A stretch of 64,000 bases of DNA from Rheinheimera pacifica (GTDB lineage Bacteria > Pseudomonadota > Gammaproteobacteria > Enterobacterales > Alteromonadaceae): positions 1 through 64,000 of the forward strand of contig NZ_FNXF01000012.1 in assembly GCF_900108485.1 (NCBI RefSeq), in the 5' to 3' direction. The notes beneath the pieces were generated by a model that made no database searches, was not told where the DNA came from, and saw nothing but the letters and a program-made list of their open reading frames with translations. Of this stretch, positions 1 through 9,946 are shown one piece after another. The position numbers and the translations under genes were made by a program. Within the stretch, counting starts at the first letter, position 1. Each line of letters begins with the position of its first letter.

Positions 1-94
1 TTTGCCTGTCGCTTAGTCTGGCCTCAAATTTAAGACGGAATATATCCAGATAAGTTTGCATATCTGTCCTTACCATTTTCTTTTTACGTGTCAT
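1..94 (-). CDS. istA: IS21-like transposase IstA, N-terminal fragment (runs off window)
   Basis: An open frame of 31 codons starts at the ATG at 94 on the minus strand and leaves the window without a stop. It begins MTRKKKMVRTDMQTYLDIFR, basic at first and then helical, and resembles the start of IstA-type DDE transposases. GGAG lies five bases before the ATG, so the start is well supported. IstA normally works with the ATPase IstB encoded just downstream, which would lie outside the window. The family call rests on a short segment plus the repeat array beside it. Confidence 0.55.
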   Translation of the reverse strand, partial: MTRKKKMVRTDMQTYLDIFRLKFEARLSDRQ

Positions 95-159
95 GACTAC
101 TCCGGCAAACAGTTAAAAAACTGTTATGCCAAAGTCCGTAAAACGAAGGAAGAACAAAC

Positions 160-274
160 TGGCCGGACGATACCGAAACAGGTGGCCGGATAAGGCCGAA
201 ATCAGTGGCCGGATGATACCGAAATGGGTGGCCGACTCATGCCGAAATCGCTGGCCGGATCATCCCGAAATACG
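160..274. repeat. Five direct repeats, exact 23-bp period, at the IS end
   Basis: Copies start at 160, 183, 206, 229 and 252. The shared core is TGGCCGG, then a variable 5-6 bases, then CCGAAA; the copy at 229 reads TGGCCGA. The period is exactly 23 bp, about two helical turns, so a protein bound to each copy would sit on one face of the DNA. This suits multiple IstA binding sites at an IS21 end. It is not CRISPR: there are no unique spacers. Confidence 0.75.
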
Positions 275-453
275 CAATAACATTTATTCGGCGGAAATAT
301 CCGTATTTAAACACGGCCGCCTCCGCTTTTATCCATTTAATGTAATGAACACTACACCGCTTCTTTTCAACTTACAATAAGTTATAGGTACAGCCTATTT
401 CAGCAAAACATCAAACAACTTGTCAGCCGTTATCTGCTGCAAAATTCACCCAT

Positions 454-481
454 AAAAAAACCGCCAGCAGGCGGTTTTTTA
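454..481 (-). terminator. Rho-independent terminator of cysS
   Basis: The inverted repeat AAAAAACCGCC-agca-GGCGGTTTTTT lies 15 bases beyond the cysS stop. The T run is present on both strands, so it could also stop transcription coming from the insertion sequence side. Confidence 0.85.
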
Positions 482-495
482 TCGGGGTAACTTAA

Positions 496-1875
496 TCAGC
501 CTTTACGCCAGCTGGTTACGCCGTTTTTATCTTCTACGATAATACCTTTGGCCGTTAACGCATCGCGGGCGGCGTCTGCTGCTGCCCAGTCTTTGTTGGC
601 GCGGGCGGTGTTACGCTTAGCGATCAGCGCTTCTATTTCAGCTACATCATCATCTGACGCGCCTGATTGTAAGAACTGTTCAGCATCGCCCTGCAGCAAG
701 CCCAGCACACCGGCTAGCAGGTTTAATACGCCGGCCAGCTCAGCAGCCTTGGCCGGTTCGGTTTCTTTAAAGCGGTTTACTTCACGCGCCAGTTCAAACA
801 ACACCGGTAAGGCTTCCGGGGTGTTGAAATCATCATCCATTGCCGCTTTAAATCGCACAATATACGGGCTGTTTAAATCAATACTGTGGCTTGGCGTTAC
901 ATTACGCAGCGCGGTGTATAAGCGGCCTAAGGCAGCGTGGGCCTGCTGCAGGTTTTCAGCGGAATAGTTCAGCTGGCTGCGGTACTGGCTGGATAATAAA
1001 AAGTAGCGTACCGCCTCGGCGTTATATTCTGCCAGTACGTCTTTTACCGTAAAGAAATTGCCCAGTGATTTAGACATTTTCTCTTTATCTACCTGCACCA
1101 TACCGGTGTGGATCCAGGTATTAACGTACTTGTGGCCATGGGCACAGGTCGACTGGGCAATTTCGTTCTCGTGGTGCGGGAACTGTAAGTCAGAACCGCC
1201 GCCGTGAATATCAAAATGCTCGCCTAAATGCTTGGCGCTCATGGCGGAACATTCAATATGCCAGCCCGGCCGGCCATTGCCCCACGGCGATTGCCAGAAC
1301 GGCTCGCCCGGCTTAGCGCCTTTCCATAATACGAAATCCAGCGGATCGTCTTTGTTGTCGGCCACTTCGACCCGTGAGCCGGATTGCAGCATCTCCAGGT
1401 TTTGCTGGCTAAGCTCGCCATAGGCTTCGTATTTGCTAACGTCAAATAATACATCACCATCGGCCGCAACATAGGCATAGCCTTTGGCGACCAGGGTTTC
1501 AATCAGGGCGATAATTTCGGCCATATGGGTAGTAACGCGCGGCTCGATATCGGCCGGCATTAAACCCAGCGCAGCAAAATCGGCGTGCATGGCTTGGGTA
1601 AAACGTTCGGTTAAGGCATCGCAGCTTTCGTTATTCTCGGCGGCACGCTTAATAATTTTGTCGTCTACGTCGGTAATATTACGCACATAGGTTACGTCGT
1701 AACCCAAAAAGCGCAGGTAGCGGTTTATTACGTCAAAGGCAACATAGGTACGGGCGTGGCCGACATGGCAGTAATCGTAAATTGTAATACCGCAGACATA
1801 GAGCCCTGCTTTACCGGGTTCAATTGGGGTGAAAAGTTCTTTTTTTCTGCTTAAGGTATTATAAATATGTAGCAT
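496..1875 (-). CDS. cysS: Cysteinyl-tRNA synthetase
   Basis: Charges tRNA-Cys with cysteine in the cytoplasm; class I synthetase. The 459-residue length matches the family (E. coli 461). The HIGH-type motif HVGH is at residues 37-40 and KMSKS at 266-270. The zinc ligands that give cysteine specificity are visible as Cys28, Cys209, His234 and Glu238. The C-terminal part is the helical anticodon-binding domain. It is divergent from ppiB, sharing a promoter region of about 180 bases, the same neighbour pair as in many gammaproteobacteria. A strong hairpin terminator follows. Confidence 0.98.
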   Translation of the reverse strand: MLHIYNTLSRKKELFTPIEPGKAGLYVCGITIYDYCHVGHARTYVAFDVINRYLRFLGYDVTYVRNITDVDDKIIKRAAENNESCDALTERFTQAMHADFAALGLMPADIEPRVTTHMAEIIALIETLVAKGYAYVAADGDVLFDVSKYEAYGELSQQNLEMLQSGSRVEVADNKDDPLDFVLWKGAKPGEPFWQSPWGNGRPGWHIECSAMSAKHLGEHFDIHGGGSDLQFPHHENEIAQSTCAHGHKYVNTWIHTGMVQVDKEKMSKSLGNFFTVKDVLAEYNAEAVRYFLLSSQYRSQLNYSAENLQQAHAALGRLYTALRNVTPSHSIDLNSPYIVRFKAAMDDDFNTPEALPVLFELAREVNRFKETEPAKAAELAGVLNLLAGVLGLLQGDAEQFLQSGASDDDVAEIEALIAKRNTARANKDWAAADAARDALTAKGIIVEDKNGVTSWRKG

Positions 1876-2053
1876 GTCTTCCTCGAAGTCATTTGACTAA
1901 AAACGCTAACCTGAAAAGGCTGAAAGCTGAAACAAGCGCAGCTGCTGCACCAGCGCGCTAGTGTATCACCGGCACTGTAACGCGGCTATCCTTGCTTTAT
2001 GATTTGGCCTGACTACGTTAGAATAGCGTCACTTTGAAATAAGGACTCTGATT

Positions 2054-2548
2054 ATGATTAGCTTACACACCAATTACGGCGTAATTAAATTAAACCTGTT
2101 TGCCGACAAAGCCCCTGCTACGGTAGAGAATTTTATCAGCTACGTAAAAGACGGCTTTTATGACAACACCATTTTTCACCGTGTGATTAACGGTTTTATG
2201 ATCCAGGGCGGTGGTTTTACTGCCGATATGGAGCAAAAAGACACCAAAGGCCAGATTAAAAACGAAGCCAACAACAAAGTGCCAAATAAAAAAGGCACTA
2301 TTGCGATGGCGCGCACCAACGATCCGCATTCTGCCACCTGCCAGTTTTTTATTAACATTGCCGACAACGACTTCTTAAACTTCAGCTCTGAAACCGGCTC
2401 CGGCTGGGGTTACTGCGTATTTGGCGAAGTGGTTGAAGGCATGGACGTGATTGACGAGATTAAAAAAGTGGCCACCGGCCGCAATGCCGGCCACAGCGAC
2501 GTGCCGGTAAAACCGGTTGTGATTGAAAAAGCTGAACTGCACGCTTAA
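2054..2548 (+). CDS. ppiB: Peptidyl-prolyl cis-trans isomerase B (cyclophilin type)
   Basis: Cytoplasmic cyclophilin that speeds cis-trans isomerisation of X-Pro bonds during folding. The 164-residue length equals E. coli PpiB. Cyclophilin core motifs are visible: [13 protein letters not shown], then [16 protein letters not shown], with the catalytic Arg in the first. There is no signal peptide, which separates it from the periplasmic PpiA. A ribosome binding site AAGGA precedes the ATG. Only nine bases separate its stop from lpxH, so the two are probably one transcript. Confidence 0.97.
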   Translation: MISLHTNYGVIKLNLFADKAPATVENFISYVKDGFYDNTIFHRVINGFMIQGGGFTADMEQKDTKGQIKNEANNKVPNKKGTIAMARTNDPHSATCQFFINIADNDFLNFSSETGSGWGYCVFGEVVEGMDVIDEIKKVATGRNAGHSDVPVKPVVIEKAELHA

Positions 2549-2557
2549 GCCCTGTTA

Positions 2558-3334
2558 ATGTCAGAGCTGATGTCTGAGCAGCACACGCTGTTTATCGCCG
2601 ATCTGCACTTAGCGGCAGATCGGAGCGATATTACCGCCGCCTTTTTGCGCTTTTTGCGCGAGCAAGCCATCCACGCCGAAGCCTTGTATATTCTCGGCGA
2701 TTTATTTGAAGTCTGGATTGGTGATGACAACCCCGAGCCACTACTGGCAGAGGTAGCCAACGCACTTAAAACCGTTAGCGATAGCGGCGTAGCGCTGTAT
2801 TTTATTCACGGCAACCGCGACTTTTTCCTGCGCGATGCTTATGCTAAGCGCTGTGGCATGGCGATATTGCCTCCGTCCAAAGTGATTGATTTATACGGCA
2901 AGCCAACGCTGATTATGCATGGCGACAGCCTGTGTACGCTGGATATTGCCTACCAGAAATTCCGTAAATGGTGGAACCAGCCCTGGTGGCAGTGGCTGAT
3001 GCTGAATATGCCGCTATGGTATCGCCAGCGTCTGGCCCGTAAAGCCCGCGCCAGAAGCGCCAAATATAAGCAGCAGTATATGGCACAGGCGCAACCACAA
3101 ATTATGGATGTGACACCGGATGAAGTACCCAGAGTGATGGCAGAAGCCGGCGTATTAAAGCTGATCCACGGCCATACTCACAGGCCTGCAGTGCACCAAC
3201 TGGAGGTTAACGGCAACGCTGCCGAGCGTTATGTACTGGGTGACTGGTACAGCCAAAGCAGTTATTTAAAAGTTAGCGTCAGTCAGTGGCAGCTGTATTT
3301 TAATGCGCTGGCAGATGACAGCCCGGCGGCTTAA
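2558..3334 (+). CDS. lpxH: UDP-2,3-diacylglucosamine diphosphatase (lipid A synthesis)
   Basis: Hydrolyses UDP-2,3-diacylglucosamine to lipid X and UMP at the inner membrane, the fourth step of lipid A synthesis. The metallophosphoesterase signatures are in order: DLH (Asp15, His17), GDLFEVWIGDD from residue 47, GNRD at 85-88, HGDS, and GHTHRP near the C-terminus. The ATG at 2570 would also give a normal start (MSEQHTLFIADLH), and neither start has a clear ribosome binding site, which fits coupling to ppiB. The 3' end overlaps the convergent lipid A deacylase gene by four bases. Confidence 0.96.
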   Translation: MSELMSEQHTLFIADLHLAADRSDITAAFLRFLREQAIHAEALYILGDLFEVWIGDDNPEPLLAEVANALKTVSDSGVALYFIHGNRDFFLRDAYAKRCGMAILPPSKVIDLYGKPTLIMHGDSLCTLDIAYQKFRKWWNQPWWQWLMLNMPLWYRQRLARKARARSAKYKQQYMAQAQPQIMDVTPDEVPRVMAEAGVLKLIHGHTHRPAVHQLEVNGNAAERYVLGDWYSQSSYLKVSVSQWQLYFNALADDSPAA

Positions 3335-3879
3335 AACCGCCAGGAATAAGCAATGTTGAGAAAATCCATACCGGGGTTACGGCTGGATAAACCCGCATTA
3401 GAGTAATGCATATAGCGCACTGCCAGCATTTTGCTGTTTTGCTGGTCGAGCCCGATCAGCAGGCCCAGCCGGTCTTCAAACTGAAAGTGCGAGCCTAAAT
3501 CTTTACCGGCAAATTCACGCTTTGTCAGCATACTAACACCGATACCAAACTCCCAGAACACCGGCTTGCCGTACCAGTTGGCAAATTGCTTTTTCAGCAC
3601 CGGTGACAAGGCCAGCGCCACGTTGGTTTGATACTGCGATGGCTGGCCGTACTGCCAGAAGTTAGTGCTGGCTTCCAGATACATATTGGCATCGCCCAGC
3701 AGCGGCAAGGTAGTAAAGTGAAATTCCAGCGGCCGGTAACCTAACCGCACACCATTTACCCGGCCTTCGCCTTTTAAATATTCCACTGAAAGCTGTGAAA
3801 TCTGCTCTGTGCGTATATCAGCCTGTGCTTGCCAAATTATTCCAAATGACAACACTAATGCCACTAGCCACCGTTGCAT
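3331..3879 (-). CDS. pagL: PagL-like lipid A 3-O-deacylase, outer membrane
   Basis: Probably removes the 3-O-linked acyl chain from lipid A in the outer membrane, altering endotoxin packing. Residues 1-20 form a signal peptide ending AQA. The mature protein is beta-rich, ends in an aromatic residue (SWRF) as outer-membrane barrels do, and is 182 residues long, right for PagL. The PagL active-site motif HYSNAG gives the His158-Ser160 pair; Asp172 sits where PagL has its acidic residue (usually Glu, from memory). It lies tail-to-tail with lpxH, which makes the same lipid. The gene symbol is by family only. Confidence 0.8.
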   Translation of the reverse strand: MQRWLVALVLSFGIIWQAQADIRTEQISQLSVEYLKGEGRVNGVRLGYRPLEFHFTTLPLLGDANMYLEASTNFWQYGQPSQYQTNVALALSPVLKKQFANWYGKPVFWEFGIGVSMLTKREFAGKDLGSHFQFEDRLGLLIGLDQQNSKMLAVRYMHYSNAGLSSRNPGMDFLNIAYSWRF

Positions 3880-3975
3880 ATATTTACCTCGCCATGCTTT
3901 GCCCGCTGTGGGCCAACCGTTAATGGCGACAAATATACCGAACGGTACAAATTAGATAAACAGGCTTTCCCCGAC

Positions 3976-4003
3976 AACATTATTCACAGTGGTGAATAAT
4001 GTT
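3976..4003. promoter_or_regulatory. Perfect 12-bp inverted repeat between lysR end and pagL start
   Basis: AACATTATTCAC and its exact reverse complement are separated by four bases. It lies about 97 bp upstream of the pagL start and 37 bp beyond the LysR-gene stop. It is AT-rich and lacks a T run, so it could be an operator for pagL or a weak terminator for the regulator gene. The sequence does not decide. Confidence 0.4.
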
Positions 4004-4039
4004 TTGGCATAAATTATTACATTTTTATGTAAAGCAGAT

Positions 4040-4948
4040 TTAATACGGCCGGTACGGCTGAAACACCGCCATAACCCAGTTGATAAAGGTGCTTAAGCGG
4101 CCACTGAGATGGCGGCCGGGTGGGTAAATAAGATACAGCGGAAAGGCTGCGCGCTGCCAGTCTGGCAGTACCAACTGCAACTTACCATTATCAAGAAAAG
4201 GCTGCGCCATAAATAACGGCAGTTGGCTTACGCCCAGGCCACTTAAGGTAGCGGTTAACTGTGCGGTGCTATCGTTTACCGACAACGGGCTGCCTTGCTG
4301 CTGAATTTCCATTGATTGTTGCCGGTTGCTAAAACGCAGTGGCACTACACGGTTGGTTTTACGCGAGCGATAATAAATAATACGGTGTTTGCTGCTTAAT
4401 TCGTCCGGCGTTTGCGGGGTGCCATACTGCTGCAGATAAGATGGTGCGGCACAGGTAACAAAGGTCAGCTCGGCAATACGTTTGGCAATCAGCGATGTAT
4501 CGTTTAGCTCACCACCGCGAATTACGCAATCTATATTGTCGGTCAGCAAATCAATATTGGTATCACTAACACCTAACTCCAGCTGAATTTCCGGATATTG
4601 CTGCATAAAAGACGGTAACGCCGGCAACAGTATAAAATTAGCAATCGCCGACGCCATATCAACCTTTAGCCGGCCCCGCGGTGTGCTCTGTTCATTGCTG
4701 ATATTGCTTTCAATATCTTCAAGCTCATGCAGTAACTTGGTAGTGCGTTCGTAATAGGCCGCGCCTTCCATCGTTACCGTAACCCGGCGCGTGGTGCGGT
4801 GCAGTAATTTTAGCCGCAAATGCGCTTCCAGCTCTTGCACAAGCTTGGTTACGGTGGATTTTGGCATATCGAGTAAATCTGCGGCGCGGCTAAAGGTGCC
4901 GGTTTCAACCACACGACAAAACACTTTAATGGCTAACAGATGATCCAT
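4040..4948 (-). CDS. LysR-family transcriptional regulator
   Basis: A 302-residue regulator with the N-terminal winged helix-turn-helix (residues 1-60, with FSRAADLLDMPKSTVTKLVQ) and a periplasmic-binding-protein-like effector domain from about residue 90. It resembles the CrgA/PA-type LysR subgroup, which often controls oxidoreductase genes. It follows the Gfo/Idh gene by 82 bases on the same strand, so it may be the last gene of the sugar-acid operon or have its own promoter in that gap. Its ligand cannot be told from the sequence. Confidence 0.9.
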   Translation of the reverse strand: MDHLLAIKVFCRVVETGTFSRAADLLDMPKSTVTKLVQELEAHLRLKLLHRTTRRVTVTMEGAAYYERTTKLLHELEDIESNISNEQSTPRGRLKVDMASAIANFILLPALPSFMQQYPEIQLELGVSDTNIDLLTDNIDCVIRGGELNDTSLIAKRIAELTFVTCAAPSYLQQYGTPQTPDELSSKHRIIYYRSRKTNRVVPLRFSNRQQSMEIQQQGSPLSVNDSTAQLTATLSGLGVSQLPLFMAQPFLDNGKLQLVLPDWQRAAFPLYLIYPPGRHLSGRLSTFINWVMAVFQPYRPY

Positions 4949-5030
4949 GCCGGTATAACCCTAATGCTGCTATAACCGGCATAATAGGCAACAACCAGCA
5001 GCGCTGCAATGCCAGCGGCAGCCGCCACGG

Positions 5031-6053
5031 CTAACTACGGCACTGGCCGCGGCTTAGCAAACCGGCATGCTGATAAATCTGGTCCAGCAGGCGCATATTA
5101 CTAATGGCATCGGTACCGCCGGTTAAGGCGGTGGCACGACCTTGCAGGCAGTCTTGTACATGCTGCAGTTGATAATAATAGGTGCTATGGCCAGGCACAC
5201 TGTATTGCTGCTCGGCTCCGGCAGTAACCACTTTAATACTGTTGCCCTGTTGCGGCGTAATCAGGCCGCTCACTTCAATACTGCCGAGGCTACCTTCCAA
5301 CACCAGGCTGGTATCGGGTGTGCGGCTTAAATGCTCTGCCATGCTGGTGCCGATATCGGCAATAGCGCCATTAGCAAATTGCAGCTGTGCCTGGCTGGTG
5401 ATATCAATTTGTTCACCGCCGGTTGTCGCATTGGCGGTAATACAGTTAGCGCTTAATACCACAGGCTCCTGCCCTGGCTCAGAGCCCATAACAGTGCGCA
5501 CCCAATGCAGTGGATAACAGCCTAAATCCATCATGGCACCGCCGCCCAATGCCGCTTCATGGCGCAGCGAGCCGGCAAAATACGGGATCCGCACCGAAAA
5601 ATTCGCCCGCAAATGGCTGATAGTGCCGATAGTACCGGCCTGCACCAGGCGCATCACCTCAACAAACAACGGATGAAAGCGGTAATGAAAGGCCTCCAGC
5701 AATAGCTTGCCGCAGGTTTGCGCTGCCTGCACCATGGCTTTAGCTTCGGCTTCATCCATAGCAAACGGTTTTTCACACAGTACGTGCTTACCATGCTCAA
5801 GCGCCTTTATGGTCCAGTGCGCATGTTCAGACGGTGGCAGCGCATTGTAAATCAGGTCGATATCGTCCCGCTCAAGTAAGGCCTGATAGCTGTCGGCGAC
5901 ATATAAGATGCCATGCGCACCGGCATACTGGCGGGCCCGTTCTGTCGAAGAAGCGGCTACCGCCTGCAACACAAAACCATCCAGTTGCTTAAGCGGCTGA
6001 AATATTGCTTTGTCGCTGATACGGGCAGCGCCTAATAAACCAATGCGGATCAT
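5031..6053 (-). CDS. Gfo/Idh/MocA-family NAD(P)-dependent oxidoreductase
   Basis: Likely a cytoplasmic sugar or polyol dehydrogenase. The N-terminal Rossmann fold starts IGLLGAARIS (residues 4-13). The catalytic Lys is in EKP (residues 94-96). The C-terminal alpha/beta domain has GGGAMMDLGCYPLHW (170-184), the signature seen in xylose dehydrogenases and dihydrodiol dehydrogenases. There is no signal peptide. AAGGA precedes the ATG. It lies 21 bases after the GH94 gene on the same strand, so it is co-transcribed. A role on glucose, gluconate or a related acid is inferred from context only. Confidence 0.88.
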   Translation of the reverse strand: MIRIGLLGAARISDKAIFQPLKQLDGFVLQAVAASSTERARQYAGAHGILYVADSYQALLERDDIDLIYNALPPSEHAHWTIKALEHGKHVLCEKPFAMDEAEAKAMVQAAQTCGKLLLEAFHYRFHPLFVEVMRLVQAGTIGTISHLRANFSVRIPYFAGSLRHEAALGGGAMMDLGCYPLHWVRTVMGSEPGQEPVVLSANCITANATTGGEQIDITSQAQLQFANGAIADIGTSMAEHLSRTPDTSLVLEGSLGSIEVSGLITPQQGNSIKVVTAGAEQQYSVPGHSTYYYQLQHVQDCLQGRATALTGGTDAISNMRLLDQIYQHAGLLSRGQCRS

Positions 6054-6074
6054 AGCGATTCCTTATGCGGTTAT

Positions 6075-8462
6075 TTAACTGGCTGAGGCAACAGGCAGCA
6101 GCAGCTCGACCTGATAATGCCGGCCGGCAACAATGTCAGTAATAAGCGGTTCGGCCAATAAGCGGCCATCGACACTTAGCTGTGCCTTGCTGATGCCGCT
6201 TTGCCGGCGCATTAGGATAACAAACTCTGCACCGCGAAATTGCCTTGTAAGTTTCACCTGTGGCCAGGCAGTTGGCAGCTGCGGTTGCAGTAATAACCCT
6301 TCCGGGCAACCTTTTATGCCAAATAACCCTTCGATTAACGAGCGATATACCCAGTGCACGGTGCCGGTATTAAATAACTGGCTGGAGCGCCCGGCGGTGC
6401 GCGGAAATTGCCGGTAAGCACCACGATAGTAATTCGGAATAAACACCGGTAACTGGCCGCGCTGCAGGCAGTCTTGCTCTGTGCTGCCGGGCAGCATCTG
6501 GCGCAGGACGTCAAAGGCTTTATCCGGTTGGTTAATCTGATAAAGCGCATATAAATAAAACGCCGCGGCATGGTTATACACCGAGCCATTTTCAGCCGAA
6601 CCGGGGTGCTTTTGTGTTACGCGGCCCACATCGTCACGCATAGCGGTATAGGCCGGCGCCAGCATTTGCACGCCGTAAGGCGTGGCTAATTGCGCGTCGA
6701 TTTCAGCCAGCATCAGTTGCAGCTGCTCGTTATTGGCAGCACCACTTAACATGGCCCAGCTTTGCGGGTTCAGGTAAATACGACCCTCGGCATCTTTATT
6801 GACGCCAAATACCACATTATCATCGGTAATGCCGCGGCCATACCATTTACCATCCCACAAATACCGGTTAACCGCCTGATTAAAACTGTGGGCATCATTG
6901 CGGTATTGCTCCGCAAGGCTCTGCTTACCAAGCTGCTGGCAAATATCGGCCCAGCAGTTAAGCGCATAAGCTGCCGCCAGCGATAACCAACCCGACACAC
7001 CACGGCCTTTGTAGCCGACCATATTCATTGGATCGCACCAGTCGCCCTGTTCAATAAAACTCAGGCCACGCGCATCGCGTTTATGCAGCAGCCAGCTCAT
7101 GGCGCGGCAAATATGCTCAAACACAGTGGCGGGCTCTGTGCTATCGCCAAAGGCGATAGTTTGCTGTAATAAGGCGGTGTCGTTGGTTTCGGCCAGATAG
7201 GCCGCCAAACACACCGGTAACCAGACACATTGGTCGGTATGCGGCACCTGGTTAATGTATTTCAGCTCGGCGTCGGGGTGCAGCAAAATACCGTCCGGCA
7301 TTTCGCCGCTACTGTGCTGCTGCGCCAGCGCCGTTAACAGCGCGGTGCGAAATGCCTCCGGCCGCACATAACTCATGCCCATATTATCCTGCAGATAATT
7401 ACGGGTTTGCGGATCTGTGGTGAGCCGGTTGACATCGCCGTGGTAATACACCTGGCGCGGTAGCCAATGGTTAACAAAGTTATCCAGCGCGGTATCCGGT
7501 GTTTCGATCTGTAAACAACCGTGGCCCTGCGCAATATAATCGCTGTACTGCTGCTGCGCCTTTACAAAACCATCCGGCGTTAAAAAATAGCGCTGCCGTG
7601 CTGCGGCAATCTCGCTTTCATCCAGTGCCGGGCCAAATACAAAACGGTAAACCTGCTGCGCGCCGCCTGCCAGTTGCAGCCGGTATTGCATCACACAAGC
7701 CGGGGTTTCATATAAGGCATCGCCGCCATTGAGCTCGGTTTGCTGCAAAGCATCCGGCGCATGCAGGCCGCCCTCGCCTTCAAACGCTTGCTGTGCACAT
7801 TGCCAGCTGGTGGGCACCTGCTCTGCCAGTAAAAAGGTTTTATCCTTTAACAGTTTGTTTTTAAAGTAATCGGGGTATTTTTGATACGGCGTAACCGATG
7901 AGCAAACAATAGCATTTAGCGCCGGTTCAAACTTTGCCGACTGGTTCATCCACGACATATAACCGACCGGGAAATACGGGTAGATGCTAAGCTCGCGTGG
8001 CTGCGCGCTGAGGTTAGTCACGGTAAGCTGCCACAGTTCATGCGGCTGGTCCGGGCTTAAGCAGAGCTGCCATTGCAGTTGCAAGCCCTGTTGCTGCAGC
8101 TGCCAGCGGATATCACTTTTACCGGCAGAGAACACAAAGCTGTCGGCTTTGCTGCGCACCGGCTCGTAAGGTACCGAGAACACCTCAGCGCTTTTCTCAT
8201 CTTTAATATAGACAAAGCGGCCCGGATGATGCGCGTAATACGGCTGCTCCGGCTGCATAAAGGTTTTTGCTTCCAGATTCGGCGCATGGGCGTATTTGGC
8301 CGGCTCCGGTTGCATAAACTGCGCGGTGGCATAGCCACGGCAGTTAAGTTGCACCATTAACTGCTTGTTCCATAAAAACGCCGCTGCCAGCGGCATAGTG
8401 GTGGGGCTGAATAAATCATAACGCTGACCGTTGTCGCCAGGTTGCATGCCAGAGGCTGCCAT
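6075..8462 (-). CDS. GH94 glycoside phosphorylase, probably cellobionic acid phosphorylase
   Basis: Proposed reaction: cellobionate + phosphate gives glucose-1-phosphate + gluconate (EC 2.4.1.321), in the cytoplasm. The 795-residue protein has the GH94 layout: an N-terminal beta-sandwich (to about residue 290), then an (alpha/alpha)6 barrel. The family's general-acid motif appears as GDWCD near residues 473-477. There is no signal peptide, as expected for a phosphorylase. The in-frame TTG just before the ATG is disregarded; GGAG lies ten bases before the ATG. The strongest clue to substrate is the neighbouring gluconokinase, which would take one product. Cellobiose, laminaribiose or chitobiose phosphorylase cannot be excluded without residue-level alignment. 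Confidence 0.75.
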   Translation of the reverse strand: MAASGMQPGDNGQRYDLFSPTTMPLAAAFLWNKQLMVQLNCRGYATAQFMQPEPAKYAHAPNLEAKTFMQPEQPYYAHHPGRFVYIKDEKSAEVFSVPYEPVRSKADSFVFSAGKSDIRWQLQQQGLQLQWQLCLSPDQPHELWQLTVTNLSAQPRELSIYPYFPVGYMSWMNQSAKFEPALNAIVCSSVTPYQKYPDYFKNKLLKDKTFLLAEQVPTSWQCAQQAFEGEGGLHAPDALQQTELNGGDALYETPACVMQYRLQLAGGAQQVYRFVFGPALDESEIAAARQRYFLTPDGFVKAQQQYSDYIAQGHGCLQIETPDTALDNFVNHWLPRQVYYHGDVNRLTTDPQTRNYLQDNMGMSYVRPEAFRTALLTALAQQHSSGEMPDGILLHPDAELKYINQVPHTDQCVWLPVCLAAYLAETNDTALLQQTIAFGDSTEPATVFEHICRAMSWLLHKRDARGLSFIEQGDWCDPMNMVGYKGRGVSGWLSLAAAYALNCWADICQQLGKQSLAEQYRNDAHSFNQAVNRYLWDGKWYGRGITDDNVVFGVNKDAEGRIYLNPQSWAMLSGAANNEQLQLMLAEIDAQLATPYGVQMLAPAYTAMRDDVGRVTQKHPGSAENGSVYNHAAAFYLYALYQINQPDKAFDVLRQMLPGSTEQDCLQRGQLPVFIPNYYRGAYRQFPRTAGRSSQLFNTGTVHWVYRSLIEGLFGIKGCPEGLLLQPQLPTAWPQVKLTRQFRGAEFVILMRRQSGISKAQLSVDGRLLAEPLITDIVAGRHYQVELLLPVASAS

Positions 8463-8484
8463 CAAAGTAATACTCCGGGTAAAA

Positions 8485-9879
8485 TTAACTTAATGCGCTG
8501 GCTTCTGCCTTGCGCTGGTGTAAATCAAACTGAATTTTTGCCAGTTGCCGGTTGTCCAGACTGTAGTAGCGCATAACAAAGGCTGCCAGCAGCGCAATAA
8601 CGCCGGGGATCACCGAGATCAGCAGCACTATGCCGGTTTGCGAGCCGGTGCTTTGCTGCTCGTTAGCCACATAACCAATAGCTGCCAGCAACCAGCCGAT
8701 TAACGCCGAAGCAATGGCGCCACCGAGTTTTTGCGAAAAAGTGGCGGCAGCAAAGGTCATAGCGGTGGCCCTGCGCCCGGTACGCCATTCATTGTAATCG
8801 GCCGTGTCGGCATACATCGAAAACGCCAATGGAGATTTTGGCCCCAGTACAAAACCAATTGCCAAGTTCAGTGCAAAAATAACGCCCACCGCATCCGCCG
8901 GCACAAAGTACAAACTGATCGAAAGCAGCCCTGCTAAAGACATCAGTAATACCATCAGGCGTTTTTTATCGATAAAGCGCGTCATCAGCGGTGTGGCGGC
9001 CGCGCCCAGTGCTAGTGCCAGCATGTAGGAGGATAAAAACTCACCGACTAAATCGGGCCGCTCGACATAATATTTAAAGTAGTACACGCCGCTGCCGGCG
9101 CGCATGGTAATGGTGACCATAATGATCAGCGCCAGCGCAAATAACACCAGCCAGGGTTTGTTGTTTTTTAAGTCGGCTAAATCCTGCCGCACCGCATTAG
9201 GTTGCAGGCTTAGCGGGGCGATACGCTCTTTGGTGGTAAGAAAGGTAATTAAAAACATTAAGGCTGCGGCAATACCAAATACCAGCATCGTTAGCTGCCA
9301 ACCCAGCACATCATCGCCCTGCCCCAGCAACGGCACTAACTTGGGCGTTAAATAGGTTACCAGGATGCCACCGCTAAAACCGCCGATAAAACGAAAGCTG
9401 ACCAGCGTAGTGCGCTGCTGGCTGTCGCTGGTAATCACACCGGATAATGCCGAGTAAGGAATATTAATAGCGGTATACACCAGCATTAACAGCGTATAGG
9501 TGCCGTAAGCCCACACCAGTTTGCCGGTTTCGCCTAAATCCGGCGTGCTGTAGGTCAGCACACCGGCACCAGCCAGCGGCAGCGCCAGCCATAATAAATA
9601 GGGCCGGAATTTACCAAAGCGGCTGCGGGTACGATCAGCAATGGCGCCCATTAGCGGATCGGTAAAGGCATCGACTATTTTGGTGACCAGCATCATGGTG
9701 CCGGCCGCAGCGGCGGAGATACCAAAAACGTCGGTGTAGTAAATCAGCAAAAAGGCTGAAATATTAGCCCAGTAGAAATTAAAGCCCATATCACCGAGGC
9801 CGTAACCGATTTTTTCGCGCAGCGGTACCGCTGTGGCTGTATTTTGCGTTGCTATGTTTTGTGAAGCCGGAACTGTCAT
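8485..9879 (-). CDS. GPH-family (MFS) sugar:cation symporter
   Basis: A 464-residue inner-membrane transporter of the glycoside-pentoside-hexuronide family. About twelve membrane segments are visible. Family features include the N-terminal [16 protein letters not shown] and [20 protein letters not shown], the usual MelB-like cation-site region. It lies 22 bases upstream of the GH94 gene and 67 bases after gluconokinase on the same strand. By context it carries a disaccharide acid such as cellobionate from periplasm to cytoplasm; the substrate itself is inference. Confidence 0.9.
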   Translation of the reverse strand: MTVPASQNIATQNTATAVPLREKIGYGLGDMGFNFYWANISAFLLIYYTDVFGISAAAAGTMMLVTKIVDAFTDPLMGAIADRTRSRFGKFRPYLLWLALPLAGAGVLTYSTPDLGETGKLVWAYGTYTLLMLVYTAINIPYSALSGVITSDSQQRTTLVSFRFIGGFSGGILVTYLTPKLVPLLGQGDDVLGWQLTMLVFGIAAALMFLITFLTTKERIAPLSLQPNAVRQDLADLKNNKPWLVLFALALIIMVTITMRAGSGVYYFKYYVERPDLVGEFLSSYMLALALGAAATPLMTRFIDKKRLMVLLMSLAGLLSISLYFVPADAVGVIFALNLAIGFVLGPKSPLAFSMYADTADYNEWRTGRRATAMTFAAATFSQKLGGAIASALIGWLLAAIGYVANEQQSTGSQTGIVLLISVIPGVIALLAAFVMRYYSLDNRQLAKIQFDLHQRKAEASALS

Positions 9880-9946
9880 ACCCTGTTATCCCACTGTTAT
9901 GGCATCAGCTCTGCGGCTGAATATGATAGCGCAATCAGGTGTGGCT

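Larger units (their letters stand above)
1..282 (-). mobile_element. End of an IS21-family-like insertion sequence (partial)
   Basis: The left edge of the window holds one end of an insertion sequence that continues outside it. It contains the first 31 codons of a minus-strand transposase gene and, outside that gene, a five-copy array of 23-bp direct repeats. Arrays of transposase-binding repeats near the tips are typical of IS21 elements. The outer tip is not certain: IS21 ends read TG...CA, and CA dinucleotides at about 276 and 282 both fit. The cargo side and the other end are not visible, so intactness cannot be judged. Confidence 0.6.

Noticed and set aside
160-274. CRISPR array
   Set aside because: Repeats are contiguous at a 23-bp period with no unique spacers and lie at an IS end.
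126-380. 84-codon open frame over the 23-bp repeats
   Set aside because: Its sequence is just the translated repeats (periodic GRWPDK/AEI-like units), with no ribosome site; it is a by-product of the IS end.
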